From assembly GCF_023065955.2 (NCBI RefSeq), contig NW_026623050.1, forward strand, positions 26,804,501 through 26,868,500: a stretch of 64,000 bases of DNA, in the 5' to 3' direction. Source of the stretch: Ursus arctos. Its lineage: Eukaryota > Chordata > Mammalia > Carnivora > Ursidae. The translations under genes and the position numbers were made by a program. The notes beneath the pieces were generated by a model that had not been told where the DNA came from, did no database searches, and worked only from the letters and a program-made list of their open reading frames with translations. This document shows positions 11,525-23,169 of the stretch, in pieces (position 1 is the first letter of the stretch; the number at the start of each line of letters is the position of its first letter).

Positions 11525-12400
11525 TACATTTTTTTAAATTGGGATTTATTGTGTGTAAACTCTGTTTTTCACATTAACATTTGTATTATGAGCATTTATG
11601 GTTTTGAATAATCTACCGTATGGCCACGGCTATGCACTCTGTTTAGCTTTTCCCTAGCCACTAGAGGTCCGGGTTGTTTTCAATTACTTGCCATCATAAA
11701 CAACCTGTGATAGGATCAAAGTCTTCATGTGTGCTCAACTATTTGTACTCCTCTGGAATTGTTAGGATAAATTCCTAGAAAGAGGATTGCAGGTGGCTTA
11801 TTTTTATCTTGGGGACATTGAGCATTGTGGCTTGGACAGGTGTTTCTCTTCTCATTGGGGTGGTTCGAGGTCCTGGAGCCAGTTGTGTTGTCCCCACCAC
11901 TGGCAGGCTTCTAGGGTATTACGATAGAGCCATGTAGACATGTTTTAGGGTCCACTGTGTCCCCGCTCTTACTTTTCCTTTTTCTTTCATTCTTTCGACT
12001 TTGCGATCATACACACATCAGGTGGTTACAAGAATAAGGCGGAGTTAGAAATAAGTAGAACAGGAATCGACAGACCAAAGAGTTGATAATGCTTTAAACT
12101 TCACTCATATGTGTTGTAAAATTGCCCTTCTGGAGGGCTGAGTAAATCTAAATTTACATGTAGCAAGGCATGGAGCACATTTTCTTATACATCTTTTCCA
12201 AGTTGGGGAATCAGCTGTTTAAAAACTAGGTTGTTGACAGTTTCTTAGTAGAGTTCTTATTGTTTGATTTTGCGTTTCCTTGATTGTCACAATATTCAAT
12301 ATGTTTCGTGTATCAGTTGTTTTTATTAAGTGAGGTTATCTACTCACATTTCAGGCTGGCTTTTTTTTAATGAATTCTCTTATGTTATTTAAATATTTAA
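11525..12400 (-). mobile_element. Old L1 (L1M-type) fragments
   Basis: The T-rich strand contains degenerate antisense ORF2 motifs: 'ggataaattcctagaaagaggattgcagg', 'aaattgcccttctggagggctgag' and 'gcgtttccttgattgtcac'. The order fits one minus-strand element with gaps. It is too decayed for subfamily assignment. Confidence 0.6.
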
Positions 12401-12479
12401 AATATTAACTTCTGTCATTAATGTCTATTTTCTGACACTTAAATTGTTTCAACTTTATTAAGAGCAGTTTTATAACGTC

Positions 12480-12900
12480 TATATTAAAGCCCCTAAAAGT
12501 ATATATTCTTTGGTCCAGACATTGTACTTTTAAAGTTTTATGCAAAGAAAATTATGAATGTGTGGAAAATTTTAGCTACAAAGCTATTTATCATACTATT
12601 GTTTATTCCACTGGGAAAAAATGGAAACATGCCAACAACACAGGAGTAAGAATAACAGATGCCTACAATGAAATACTATACAGCTATTAAAAATATAGAA
12701 TATGTGAAACGGAGTTTGAAAAATAAAATAAATAGTATGATCTTGTGTTTGGAAGTATCTATATGCATGCGCACAGACATCCATGCATGGTGAGGTTATC
12801 CTGGTTAGTGAGATGTGATGTGACAGGTAATTTTCTTTCATTTTGTCCACCCACATTTTCTAAAGCAGTCTATTTGGATGTTTTAGAGATACAGATTAAA
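12480..12900 (+). mobile_element. Old L1 3' end (L1M-type)
   Basis: 'tacaatgaaatactatacagctattaaaa' and 'atagtatgatcttgtgttt' are diverged forms of the sense-strand end of L1 ORF2 and its 3' UTR. The orientation is opposite to the fragment just upstream. Confidence 0.65.
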
Positions 12901-13212
12901 GGGCTGTTCTAAGAAACAAAGAAATGTATTTAATAAACTCTCTTTGAAATCTGTTTTAAATGAGAATTTCAAGCCACCGTCCTAATTTTGCCCGTCTCAG
13001 TGACCCATCTTTTTTTTCCTTTTTCTTAACACTTCTAGAGTGTGCTGCCCGAGAGTATCTGACCTGGGGTGGAAGTTTTCAGCGGTAGTCTAGACGGTTT
13101 TGATATTCCTTGTTTTAGGACTAAGTTCTGGCTGATGGGCGGCACTGCTGTTGGGGTCTCTCCTCCGACTTCTGCTCAGGAGCCGACTCGCTTTCTGCTC
13201 CTCTCTCCACAG

Positions 13213-13347
13213 CCTGGAAGCAAGATGGTGTCCTCTGCCAAAGCCGCAGTGCCCACCGTGAGTGACCAGGCTGCAGCCATGCAGCTGAGCCAGTGTGCCA
13301 AGAACCTTGCCACCAGCTTGGCGGAGCTGCGCACCGCCTCACAGAAG
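13213..13347 (+). CDS. TLN2: TLN2 exon F (R4 end), followed by a GC donor
   Basis: 45 codons, PGSKMVSSAKAAV to ELRTASQK (TLN1-eq. 996-1040). These are the last helices of R4 and the approach to R5. Acceptor CTCCACAG. The exon must end at AAG (13345-13347), because the next exon begins GCC CAT GAA and gives the known talin-2 join K-AHEACG. The intron therefore starts GCAAGT, a GC donor with an otherwise perfect consensus. No GT site nearby keeps the frame; read-through stops at 13372-13374. Confidence 0.96.
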
Positions 13348-14124
13348 GCAAGTGGACCCTCGTCACAGCAGTGAGCTCACTGGGAACGGAGCTCAGACGG
13401 GTGTGGCCTGGGGATTCCCCACGACCTGAACACTGCTGGGCATTTTTCTGGGCAGAGCTGTCTGTTCTATTTGCTTGACCTTTGAAAGATGCCCTGTAGG
13501 TTAACTTTCACCATTTTTAGCCACTATCTCCTAGACATAGTTTATCACCTTCCAGTTACACATAACTTTTGTCAAACTATTTTAGGTTACATGCTCCACC
13601 CTCCCGTACCCCAGGACAGGCAATGGTCCATTTTTCACAATCTTAGGGGAGATAGGTAGTCATCAGTTTTTTGGTGCCAGGTAAATTGTAGGCCAAAATA
13701 AGCGATGGTATCTTCCAGGTATTATTTTGTGCATTTAATAAATTATTTAGGCGGCAAATTTATTTGGGGGAGGGGTCGTTTATATTACCTTTTTTGCCCT
13801 GAAAGCTTTTCCCATTTTACATGGGAGCATTCACCTTAACAAGGTCTTCAGTAGAACAGAATTAAGGATTAATGAGTTTCTGTGTCTAACACTTATTAAT
13901 TACCAACAGACCTCATTACTGTACTGTTTGATATGTTATTAGCATGAAGTTCTGGCATGAATTCATTTTTCCTGATTGTAGTGATCCCTTTATAGAAACA
14001 GAAGGCCTCATCCCTGAGCAAGGGAAGAAGGTTAGAAGCTGATTTGAATTCTTAATATGAGCAGTGGGCTATGTCACCAAAGAAAAATATCCAGAGATTT
14101 AGGATAATATTGAATTAAAATATC

Positions 14125-14320
14125 TTGAGCTGTGTTTCTCAACAAGAGGTCCAAGGACCACCTACACTGGAATCACCTGGGAGCATTCAGAATGCAGGTT
14201 CCTGGGCCTCACCCCTGATCAACTGAATGAGTCCTTGGTCATAGAACCTGAACATCTGCATCTTACAAGTTTCGTCAATGAGCCTCAGAGATACGCACCT
14301 CCACTGCTCGGGAGCTATGA
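14125..14320. mobile_element. MER5A-like hAT transposon remnant
   Basis: 'gtttctcaacaagaggtccaaggacc', 'ggaatcacctgggagc' and 'atgcaggttcctgggcctcacccc' match the MER5A non-autonomous DNA transposon as I remember it. Confidence 0.75.
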
Positions 14321-14394
14321 GCCTCAAAGTGGGACTCAAGCAAGACTGTCCACTAGGTGTAAGAAGATACTGGGAGCTTTAAAATATATTGTCT

Positions 14395-14575
14395 TATGTA
14401 GTGTAAGGGTTAAGAGTATAGGCTCTGCAATCAGACTACCTGCATTCAAATTCTGGCCTTGCCATCCACTAATTCTTTGTGACCTCAGCAAGTTCATTAA
14501 CCTCTCTGTGCCTCAGTTTCTCCACTGTGTACTACTGGCACATAGCAGTTAATCAGTTAGTATTTACTGCTGCTG
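14395..14575 (+). mobile_element. MIR SINE
   Basis: 'gtgtaagggttaagagtataggctctg', 'attcaaattctggc' and 'cctctctgtgcctcagtttc' follow the MIR consensus in sense order through to the 'ggcacatagcag' end. Confidence 0.85.
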
Positions 14576-15231
14576 TTGTCACTGTTACCTAAAAAAAAGA
14601 AAGAAATTAAGATTTACCAGTATTTGGCATACCGATCAATAATTTTACACCTATAATTTATTAACATGTGTATGGGGGGATGTGATCAAACCATCTGGAG
14701 ACCAATATCTGAAGTGATCAAGAGAATGAAGTAGTTTTCTTAAAACAATTGCTAAGGAAAAAAAATCTTTTTTGTAATTTTCAGTATGGATAGGTAATGG
14801 TTTATAGTCTAGAAATTTGTAGACAATCAGTAAGGTTGATAAAGTCTTGTCCCCATAGTCCTGGGTTCACGCGTTCATTCCTTCAGCCACTCACCACGTG
14901 CTTTTCAAGCCTCTGTGTGCTAGGTACTGTCTAGAACCCAGACGTGGTGAAGAGGGTTCCTCTTGGTCTGAGTGACAATGCATTTCAGATAAAAACAGCT
15001 TCAAGGAGACTTTAAGTATATCTACTTATGAGACATACATAATTGATTATTTAGGGAAGTTAGGACTGACCAAGGTTGATTTTGCTCTATCAGGAAATGC
15101 ACACTCCACTGGCTTCCTATTGCCAGGGCTGGAGAATCACTGGGTACATCAGAAGAGCATTTCGTACATTGCAAAATATGGGGACACTTTTCCTGGGCAG
15201 ACTGTACACATCTTCCCAACTCTGTTGCCAG

Positions 15232-15360
15232 GCCCATGAAGCCTGTGGTCCTATGGAAATCGACTCAGCGCTGAGCACCGTGCAGACACTCAAGAATGAA
15301 CTGCAGGACGCCAAGATGGCTGCCGTGGAGAGTCAGCTGAAACCGCTTCCGGGGGAGACG
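15232..15360 (+). CDS. TLN2: TLN2 exon G (R5 start)
   Basis: 43 codons, AHEACGPMEIDSAL to LKPLPGET (TLN1-eq. 1041-1083). This opens the five-helix bundle R5. The helix STVQTLKNELQDAKMAAVES is distinct from the talin-1 equivalent. Acceptor TTGCCAG, donor ACG|GTAAGG, phase 0. It follows the GC-AG intron. Confidence 0.97.
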
Positions 15361-15701
15361 GTAAGGAATGTGAGAGCCCGCTGCGGGGTGGGACGCCGCC
15401 TCGGGTTCTGATCACGGTGCAGCATTTTTAGAAGCTGGAGTTGGTGTGCTTGAATCTCACACATTTGGAAGGCAGAGCCCTAGAATAGCCCCATTTTAAA
15501 GAACTGTGTTGAGATAAAGGCCCTGAAGGGGCCTCTGATCATGGTTCTGTGTCTTGCCTTCCTGGGGCTTGGCTGGGGCTGAACAAGTGTCTGTCCCTGT
15601 TTTTCATAAACAAGACACATCCTAGTGTTTGAAGCCAGTGTTCTGATCCCACAGCCTTTTTCTGAAAAGAACACCCGGTGCAGCTGGAGGAACTAGCTTT
15701 A

Positions 15702-15850
15702 AAAGTAGGAGTTCTAGCCTCTAGCTCCAGCTTGCATTCTCAGCTAGCTGTAGACAAGTCTTGTGTCTCCTCTGTGTCTCACATATTTTATCTGTAATAT
15801 AGGTAGCAAGGAGGTTATAAAGGTAGACGCAGAAAATATTTTCAGCAAGC
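15702..15850 (+). mobile_element. MIR-like SINE remnant
   Basis: 'ttctagcctctagctccagc', 'agacaagtcttgtgtctcctctgtgtctca' and 'tttatctgtaatat' resemble the diverged middle of MIR. Confidence 0.55.
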
Positions 15851-16089
15851 ATGATTTGAAAAACCATATACTTAGCGCAAGACGGCTGCAATGGATAACA
15901 GCAAAGCACTTTAATCCAGTACAGCCACACCAGCCAGCGGACTAGCGGGGACAGAGCTCTCATTTGATCATGTTATGGTACCTCCTGATGCCTGTGTCAG
16001 TGTTTTCTTGGCTAAAATTTAACCGGTTCTTCTGATTTGTACGTACCTCCTTTTCCACGTTATGGAACATTGCTGATAAATACCACCAT

Positions 16090-16310
16090 TTGGTAAATAC
16101 CTTGTAAGCACTGTGTGTTTACAAAATCAATCTAGTTTATCCTGATGGTAACCTTGATGAGCGAGTTTTGTTAATCCCATTTTACAGCTGAGAAAACAGA
16201 GGTGCAGAGGTAGGTTGTTACTATTCTGTCCAGTGTCTGCCAGCTGACAGAACCACGGTTTGAATCCAGACCTACAGGACTCCGATACCGTGCTCTTGCT
16301 CCTTCACCTT
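16090..16310 (-). mobile_element. MIR SINE, antisense
   Basis: 'taatcccattttacagctgagaaaacagaggtgcagagg', then 'ggtttgaatccagacctacaggactcc', is the reverse complement of the MIR core and head. Confidence 0.8.
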
Positions 16311-16439
16311 GAGAGCGTCTACTCTTGACTACTGCTGCTCTTTGGAAGTACTGCAAACTTGAAGGGACTTACAGAGCACATAGTTTGCCATGGAACACTG
16401 GTACATAGGAAGCCCTCAGAAAATGCTAAATCATGGTCC

Positions 16440-16560
16440 TGCTAATTGTGAAGACGAGGAAACTCAGGCTCAGAGAATTGACGTCCCCTAACTAAAGTCA
16501 CCCAGCTAGTGATCAAGTCAGGACCAGCTGCAGGGCCAGCACCTTTGTAATGGAGTCCAA
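16440..16560 (-). mobile_element. MIR-like remnant, antisense
   Basis: 'gacgaggaaactcaggctcagagaattgac' and 'tcacccagctagtgatcaagtcaggacc' match the antisense MIR core. Confidence 0.7.
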
Positions 16561-17224
16561 GTGTCCCTTTGCAAACTCCTGGACTCCAGGGAGCCCGAGA
16601 GAGGCCAACGTGACATGAATTCTGCCTTTACAGAAACCTGCTGGTCCGTTAGAATGCAAGAAACCCCATGTAATTTTTAAAGAAACTGTTTGCCCCAGAA
16701 GAATGTGTGTGCTGCGTTAGAACATTTTGTCAGCTAGAACGTATTGTTGGCTACAGTTTCTTTTACATTTGAAGGCACTGCCTATCTTGGGAAGCAATGT
16801 TGTGGAGTTAAAAAATGCACACATTCTCTGACACCTCTCTGTGCTCTCGCGATCCGCCTGTAGGTTCTGTTCCAAAATGTTGTCCTCATCTAGTAATCGG
16901 ATAATTGTCTATACCCTGAGCCTTCAGAAACTTTGTTCTCTGAATTATTTATTCAGTTGACGAAGCAAGATGACGTGCTGTTCGTGGGAAACAAACACTT
17001 TGCCCATTTTCATAATCTCATTTACCACGGCAAACCTCTCTTTCTATTGCATTTCCTTCTGGTTAGAACTCCTCGAAGTATAAAGATCGAAATGAACAAT
17101 GTTAATGGTCCCACATGCCAGGAAGGCGGTACCGCTGGATGTCTGCCCACTTCCTGCCAAGGCATAATTAATTCTCGCTAAGGATTTGTTGCAGACTTTC
17201 TAAATTAGCTTCTAAAGGCATGAT

Positions 17225-17440
17225 GCTAATAGTTACCATTTGTTGAGTACCTACATTGATTCTGAGAACTTTCCAAGCTTAAGTATTAGGATCTCTTCAG
17301 GAAACCAAGGCATGCAGAGGTTCAGTAACCTGCCCAGTTTCTGAGAGCTAGCATGTGCGGGAAGGAAGCAGAGGGCAGGGGCGTGAGCCCAGATTTGTTT
17401 ATTCTGAAGCAAGGGCTCTTTCCCCTCCGTCACCCTACTT
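17225..17440 (-). mobile_element. MIR-like remnant, antisense
   Basis: 'ttgttgagtacctac', 'ccaaggcatgcagaggttcagtaacctgccc' and 'gcgtgagcccag' give the antisense MIR order with heavy divergence. Confidence 0.7.
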
Positions 17441-17571
17441 ACTCTTGACACCACTGCTATTAAGTGGGAAAGAGCTAAGGGCCACTGTTGGATGTGCATT
17501 ATTTGTATGCTAAGACTTCAGTGTATGTTAGTTTTTTTCTAAGTTGTCTTCCCCCTTGGATATTCTTACAG

Positions 17572-17674
17572 CTGGAAAAATGTGCTCAAGACCTCGGAAG
17601 TACATCCAAGGCAGTGGGTTCATCCATGGCACAGCTCCTGACCTGTGCTGCTCAAGGCAATGAGCACTACACAG
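17572..17674 (+). CDS. TLN2: TLN2 exon H (R5)
   Basis: 34 codons plus one base, LEKCAQDLGSTSKA to GNEHYTG (TLN1-eq. 1084-1118). This is a middle helix of R5. Acceptor TTCTTACAG at 17563-17571; donor G|GTGAGA at 17675; phase out 1. The split Gly codon is completed 9.7 kb away in exon I. Confidence 0.97.
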
Positions 17675-18402
17675 GTGAGACTCACACCTTCGTGATGCCC
17701 CGTGGCCAGGTGCAGACCGCGGGGAGGGTGGTGGGGGTCAGCAGCTGGGGTTCATTGATTTGACCGTGAACCTAACTTTGTTTTTCAACAGCAGTTTACA
17801 GATTTTTCAAGCACTCTCTATGTGCTTGTTACTGGGCTTGATACGCATAAGCATACGAAGATGAATAAAATATGAATGCCCCAAATTATTTGTGGATCAC
17901 CCCTTCTAGACTATAAGAAACAATATTCTAGACTTCTAGGACTTCTCTGTCTGACTCTTGAAATCTCACTCAATTAAAGGAATTTTTAAAAAAAGAGAAA
18001 AAGATGACAACAAATAAGATGGCAGTGAAATTTGCAAAGATGGAAGGAGAACAGATGAGTGGCAGCTGATAGAGCCAGTGAACAAAAACCAGAGGTCTCC
18101 AGGGATAGGGCAGCCGACAAGAAACAAGCCGGTTTATGCTGCAAAACCCTGAGGGGGTTTGAGTATTGGAGACACAAGCTACACATAAGGGCAGGAGACA
18201 TCCTTAAGCAGGAGGCTATATAAGAAACAGATTGTGTAATTATCAACTCTAGGAAAAACACCAGTTTTAAATAAGGAATTGGCTTCCTAGTAGGAAGTGG
18301 ACATAATAGGAAGACTATAGTTACCTAAAATAGAAACACTGAGAAGTTTCATTAGAAGCCCATTACTCGGAAATAGGAAATGTGTCAGAAGAAAGCTCAC
18401 AG

Positions 18403-18611
18403 GGGCGCCTGGGTGGCTCAGTCGTTAAGCACCTGCCTTCAGCTCAGGGCGTGATCCCAGGGTCCTGGGATCAAGCCCCGCATTGGGCTCCCTGCTCCGC
18501 TGGGAGCCTGCTTCTTCCTCTCCCACTCCCCTGCTTGTGTTCCTCCTCTCTCTCTGGCTGTCTCTCTGTCAAATAAATAAATAAAATCTTTTAAAAAGAA
18601 AAAGAAGAAGA
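18403..18611 (+). mobile_element. Carnivore tRNA-Lys SINE with target-site duplication
   Basis: Full-length head, CT-rich region with 'ctctctggctgtctctctgtc', the AAATAAATAAATAAAATC tail and a GAA-rich end. A perfect duplication AGAAGAAAGCTCACAG flanks it (18387-18402 and 18612-18627), which suggests a fairly recent insertion. Confidence 0.97.
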
Positions 18612-18689
18612 AGAAGAAAGCTCACAGAGTTGAGTGGCTCTAGGAAGGGAATGGGATGGGGGCTTGATTGGCCTGTTTTTAACTATGAA

Positions 18690-20100
18690 TGGAATCATGC
18701 AAGGTGTGTCCATGTATTTTCGCTGCTTTTTCTGGCATTGTGGTGTGAGACGCATGTGATGTCGGAAGCAGTTCTTTCCTTTCTGTTGCTTCCTGTAATA
18801 TTTCATTATGTGAGTATATTGGTGACTCTTTACACCATTGGTGGGTAAAGCTATGCATAGTTCTCGTGCATGCTATTTAATGAACATAAATAAGCATTTT
18901 CTAAATAGATACCTAGAAATGGAGTTGCTGGGTCCAGCCTGTGCTAATATCCAACTATGTCCTTCCAGCAGCATGTGAACATTCCAGCTACTCACATTCC
19001 TGTCTCCATTTTCTGTTGCCAGCCAACGTTGTTAGCTATTCTCCTGAGTGTATAGTAGTATCATATTATGGTTCTAATTTGTATTTCCCTGGTGAGCAAT
19101 GCAGTTGAGGATTTTTTCATATATGGCCATTTGGACATCTTGTAAAGTGCCTGTTCATGCCTTTTGCTCTTTAAAAAACAAAAAACAAAACCAAAAACCT
19201 TGAGTTATCTTTCTTAGTTGTAGGAATTTTCATTTATATGTATTTCTTTTATCTTGGGACTTACCTTTCACTCTCAAAGCTGTTTCTTGATGAACGGATT
19301 TTTTTAGAATTGTAATATAGTTCTATTTACAATGCTTTTCCTTTATGGTTACTAACTTTTCTGTATCCTTTTTAAAAATTTTGCCTCTCCAAAATCATGA
19401 AGATTTCTCTTCTATTGCAGTCCAGAAGCTTTGTTTTACTTCCTATATTTAGAACTGCGATCCATCTGCAATTGAGTTTTGTATGTGAGCAAAGAGGTCC
19501 TTACTGTTTTTTCTCTTGGATATCTGTTTGACCCAGCGCCAGTCACTGAAGTGGCCATGTGGTCTTCATTGCCACTTGGTCGTTAAGTGAAATCTATATG
19601 TGAATTGGCTTCTGATCTTTTGCTTCTTTTCCAGTGATTTAATTACCTCTCCCTACCTTAGTAGCACACTTTCCTAATTACTAGGGTTTTATACTACGTA
19701 TTAATATCTGGTTATATACATCCTCTGTCTTCGTTACTTCTCAAGTAATGCTGACTATTCTTAGTCCTTTGCATTTCCACATATATTCTACAGTCAGCCT
19801 GTCAGTTTCTACCCCCAGAAAAACCTGTTCATTTTTTCTTTTTGTAATTGAAGTTACAGTGAATCAGTTTGGGGATAAGTGACATTTTCACATTCTTGAG
19901 GCTTCTAATCTGCAAATATGGTATGTCCCTCCACTTACTTGGATTTTCCTTTTAATACTGTTTTATAGTTTGGGGCATATAGTTTTGTGTGTTTGTTTTC
20001 ATTGTAATGTGCATGATCTATCTTATCCTATTTTCAACTTTTTTTATGCTTTTATTTAACTTGTATGCTGTGGACATCATGTAGTCATTTTGCAGAGGAA
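18690..20100 (-). mobile_element. Old L1 (L1M-type), ORF2 region
   Basis: In antisense order it shows 'tagatacctagaaatggagttgctgggtcc', 'tttgtatttccctggtgagcaatg', 'ctttgcatttccacatatattc' and 'ggtatgtccctccacttacttgg'. These are degenerate L1 ORF2 motifs running from the C-terminal to the N-terminal part. Frames are destroyed. Confidence 0.8.
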
Positions 20101-20111
20101 GGAGTTGTTTT

Positions 20112-20309
20112 TCTTTTTTAAAAATTTTTTAAAAGATTTTATTTATTAGAGAGAGCGAGACCCCAAGTGGGGGGGGGGGCAGAGGGAGAGGGAGAAGAAG
20201 CAGACTCCCTGCTGAGCAGGGAGCCCAACAGGGGGTTCGATCCTAGGATCTGGGGATCATGATCTGAGCTGAAGGAGATGCTTACTCACTGAGCCACCCA
20301 GGCGCCTCC
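20112..20309 (-). mobile_element. Carnivore SINE, antisense, inside old L1
   Basis: 'aaaagattttatttattagagagagcgaga', a run of about ten G, 'gagcagggagccc', 'ggggatcatgatctgagctgaagg' and 'gagccacccaggcgcctc' give a complete reverse-complement SINE. The old L1 continues on the far side. Confidence 0.95.
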
Positions 20310-21035
20310 ATCAATCTCTTTTCTCAATTGGAGTATGTGTTCCATTTGCCTATAATGTAATTACTGACACATTGGGATTCGAATCTATCCTTTTACTCTT
20401 TGTTTTCTGAATGACTTACCTGTGCTGGATTCCTTTGTCTCTCTCCTTTCTTGCCTTTCTTCAAATTCATATGTATCTGTTAAGTTCTGTTTCTCTCTCC
20501 TTGAGTAACTTGTTCGTTATATATTCATTGACTATTCTGGGATTGTTAAAAGTCTGATATAGGAATGTTCACCACTTCCTGGATAGCGCAAGAATCGTGG
20601 GACACTTTAACTCCCTTTACCTTTCTTCCAGTTCATTCTTTGTTTTCACTGTTGTGTGTTATAATTACACAGATACGTTAATCTCCATACAGTCTCCATG
20701 TTGTTTGATACAGTCAGTACCAGTGAGATTCACCTCCACATTTACCCTTTCCTTTGTTCTTTATTTCTTCCTCCCTCTCCATGTGTTTCCACTGGGGATT
20801 ATTTCATTTCTGCCTGAAGAACTCCCTTCATTTCCTTCAGTGTGACTTTACTGGTAACAAATTCCATCCATTTTTGTCTAAAACTGCCTTTGTTTAGCCT
20901 TTATCTTTGGTAGATAATTTACAAATTTTAAGCTGGCAGTTGTTTTCTGCCAGAACTTTGAAGATGTTATTCCATTGTCTTCTGGCTTCCTTTATTTCTG
21001 TTGTGAAGTCAGCTGTCAGTCTCCTTTTGGAAGAT
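20310..21035 (-). mobile_element. Old L1 (L1M-type), continued
   Basis: 'aattggagtatgtgttccatttgcctataatgtaattactgac', 'tgcctgaagaactcccttcatttccttcagtg' and 'attccattgtcttctggcttcc' are old L1 antisense motifs that continue the element interrupted at 20112. Confidence 0.75.
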
Positions 21036-21039
21036 AATG

Positions 21040-21270
21040 GGGTTTTTTTATTTTTTTTATTTTTAAAATTTTTTTATTTAAAACCAATTAGCCAAAGTAT
21101 AGTATAGTACATCATTAGTGTCTGACATAATGTTCAGTGAGTCATTATTGCGTGTAACACCCAGTGCTCATCACATCACATGCCCTCCTTATTGCCCATC
21201 ACCAGTTACCCCATCCCCCCCTCCTTTTTCACAAACCTCAGTTTGTTTCCTGGAGTAGAGAGTCTCAATG
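21040..21270 (-). mobile_element. Carnivore L1 3' end, 5'-truncated
   Basis: A T-rich tail on the left is followed by 'gtgtaacacccagtgctcatcacatc', 'tgccctccttattgcccatcaccagttacccc' and 'cctcagtttgtttcctggagtagagagtctc'. This is the characteristic 3' UTR of carnivore L1s in antisense. Only about 230 bp is left, so it inserted truncated, inside the older L1. Confidence 0.85.
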
Positions 21271-21274
21271 TGGT

Positions 21275-21923
21275 TCTATTTTTCCCCTCTACTAGCTTCT
21301 TTTAAATTTTTCAGTCTTTTTTCAAGCAATGTGCCTAGAGAAGTTTTATTGGGTGTTTATCCTGCTGTGGGTTTTAGTACTGCTTGAAAATGCAATTTGT
21401 TGTCTTAGGTCAGTTTTAGAAAATTCTCAAGCACTGTATTTTCAAATAGTGTTTCCGTCACATTTTTTCCCCTCTTCTTCTCTGTAGATTCCAGTTATGA
21501 TATATGTTTCATGTTTCCACCGTTTTATGTGTCTCTTAATCTCTCCTGTACTTGTGACTTTTCTTCTCCATGCTTTATTCTGCATATTCTCATTTGCTCA
21601 GTGTGCAGCCCACTCTTCCTCTCGTTAGCCTTGTCTATTCTGCTTTCAACCTCTTCCAGGTTTTTAATTTGAAATCTCCTATTTTTCAGTATGAAACTAG
21701 CCACTTGATAGTTTCCTTACACTTTCCTTTCTCTGCTGAAATTTTCTATCTTGCCATCTGATTTCTTCTATTTAGTTATCACAAGTTATTGAAAGTCCTG
21801 GTTCAATAATTCTGAGATCTGGATCACCTGTGGGCCTGCGTTCCTGGCCTGTCATTTTTCTCCTCTTGGTTTTCAAGCTGTTGGTCTTACCTCCTGGTGT
21901 TTCTGATATTTTTTAATTTAATG
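21275..21923 (-). mobile_element. Old L1 (L1M-type), continued
   Basis: 'agttttagaaaattctcaagcactgtattttcaaatagtg', 'ccagttatgatatatgtttcatg' and 'caataattctgagatctgg' continue the old minus-strand L1 after the younger L1 insertion. Confidence 0.7.
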
Positions 21924-21941
21924 CTAGACATTGGTATTTTA

Positions 21942-22144
21942 TTTTTATTTATTTATTTTTTTAAAGATTTTATTTATTTATTTTGACAGAGACAGCCAGC
22001 AAGAGAGGGAACACAAGCAGGGGGAGTGGGAGAGGAATAAGCAGGCTCCCAGCGGAGGAGCCCGATGTGGGACTCGATCCTGGAACGCCAGGATCACGCC
22101 CTGAGCCGAAGGCAGCCGCCCAACGACTGCGCTACCCAGGCACC
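21942..22144 (-). mobile_element. Carnivore SINE, antisense, with target-site duplication
   Basis: Reverse-complement SINE from 'ttaaagattttatttatttattttgacagagacagcc' to 'gctacccaggcacc'. A perfect 18-bp duplication CTAGACATTGGTATTTTA flanks it (21924-21941 and 22145-22162). Confidence 0.97.
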
Positions 22145-23169
22145 CTAGACATTGGTATTTTAAACTGAAGAGATAGTGTGAGGCTCTGGATTGTGTTTCT
22201 TTCCCTATGAAGGATTATTCTTTGTTCCTGGCATGTAGTGAACATCTAGACAGATCACCATAACATGAGCAGGGACTGGGCTGATTGGAAATTGTGTGGT
22301 CTATCTCCAGTTTGTTTTTTAGGACATAGGCCTTTGTGTATCCCATGAAAACATCGGTGATGTTTACCAGGGCCATTCTCTTCCATGGGCTCAGGCCCAT
22401 GCTTTTTAATCCTCGCAGCCCCATGAGATTGCAGGAAGTTTTGCTCAGTTTCTGGGCAACAGTTTACAAATGAAGGAATGCCTTGAGGGGGAAGCAGCCT
22501 TGTACACCCCCCCACCCCACACCATGCTCTCTTTCTTTTTAAAATCTTATCCCTCTTAGTGCCTTGGTTTCTCTCCACTGCTGTCAAACACGTTTTGTAT
22601 GATTTTTCTAATGTGTCTGTGAGGGGAATTGATCAGTGATAAGCTATTCTGCCAATACTGTAACCAAAGTCCTCTTAGATTTTTTTTTAAACTGTGTTTA
22701 TTACTTTGAGAATAGAGACAAGAGGAGCACAAAGTAGTTCTCTGTAGTATAGTACCTGCAAGAATAAGAATTTTGTCCTAATGGGAGAGTAAGAGAAACT
22801 GTCAAGAGTGAACTGGCCACCTGATCAGGGTTTTAAGGATTGTTAGCATTTATTTAGCATTCAAGGAGGAGGGAAAGTATTTATAAATTCCTACAAAGCA
22901 GAGGGCACATGAGAGATAGGAGTTTCAAAAATTTCTGCACGTTTCTGGAATCTTGCCAGATTTGGTGTACCTGATGAAATGGCCTCTTTAGTGGAAGGAA
23001 GACTGCTTTACAAGTTGCCTCATCTGATACTGATAACATGCAGGATGACAGACTGTCTAGTCTGTGTGTGAAAAACAGCCTAGAAACAGCACCATTTAGT
23101 TTTGGCAGGCGCTGAATGGGTGGTTGGGGAAGTGGAACAGTGTATATCGAGTCCCAAAGGTAAGAGGAG

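Larger units (their letters stand above)
10788..13212 (+). other. TLN2: Intron E/F
   Basis: 2.4 kb. It holds a 37-bp orphan SINE head (11484-11520), old antisense L1 (11525-12400) and an old sense L1 3' end (12480-12900). I name nothing in the first 650 bases. Confidence 0.8.
13348..15231 (+). other. TLN2: Intron F/G, GC-AG type
   Basis: 1.9 kb, beginning GCAAGT and ending TTGCCAG. It contains a MER5A-like element (14125-14320) and a MIR (14395-14575). A faint old repeat near 14875-14990 is not assigned. I name nothing in 13400-14100. Confidence 0.85.
15361..17571 (+). other. TLN2: Intron G/H
   Basis: 2.2 kb carrying several decayed MIR copies: sense near 15702-15850 and antisense at 16090-16310, 16440-16560 and 17225-17440. 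I name nothing in the remainder. Confidence 0.8.

Noticed and set aside
13348..13374. Alternative end of exon F at a downstream GT
   Set aside because: No nearby GT restores the conserved K-AHEACG join, and the frame stops at 13372-13374.
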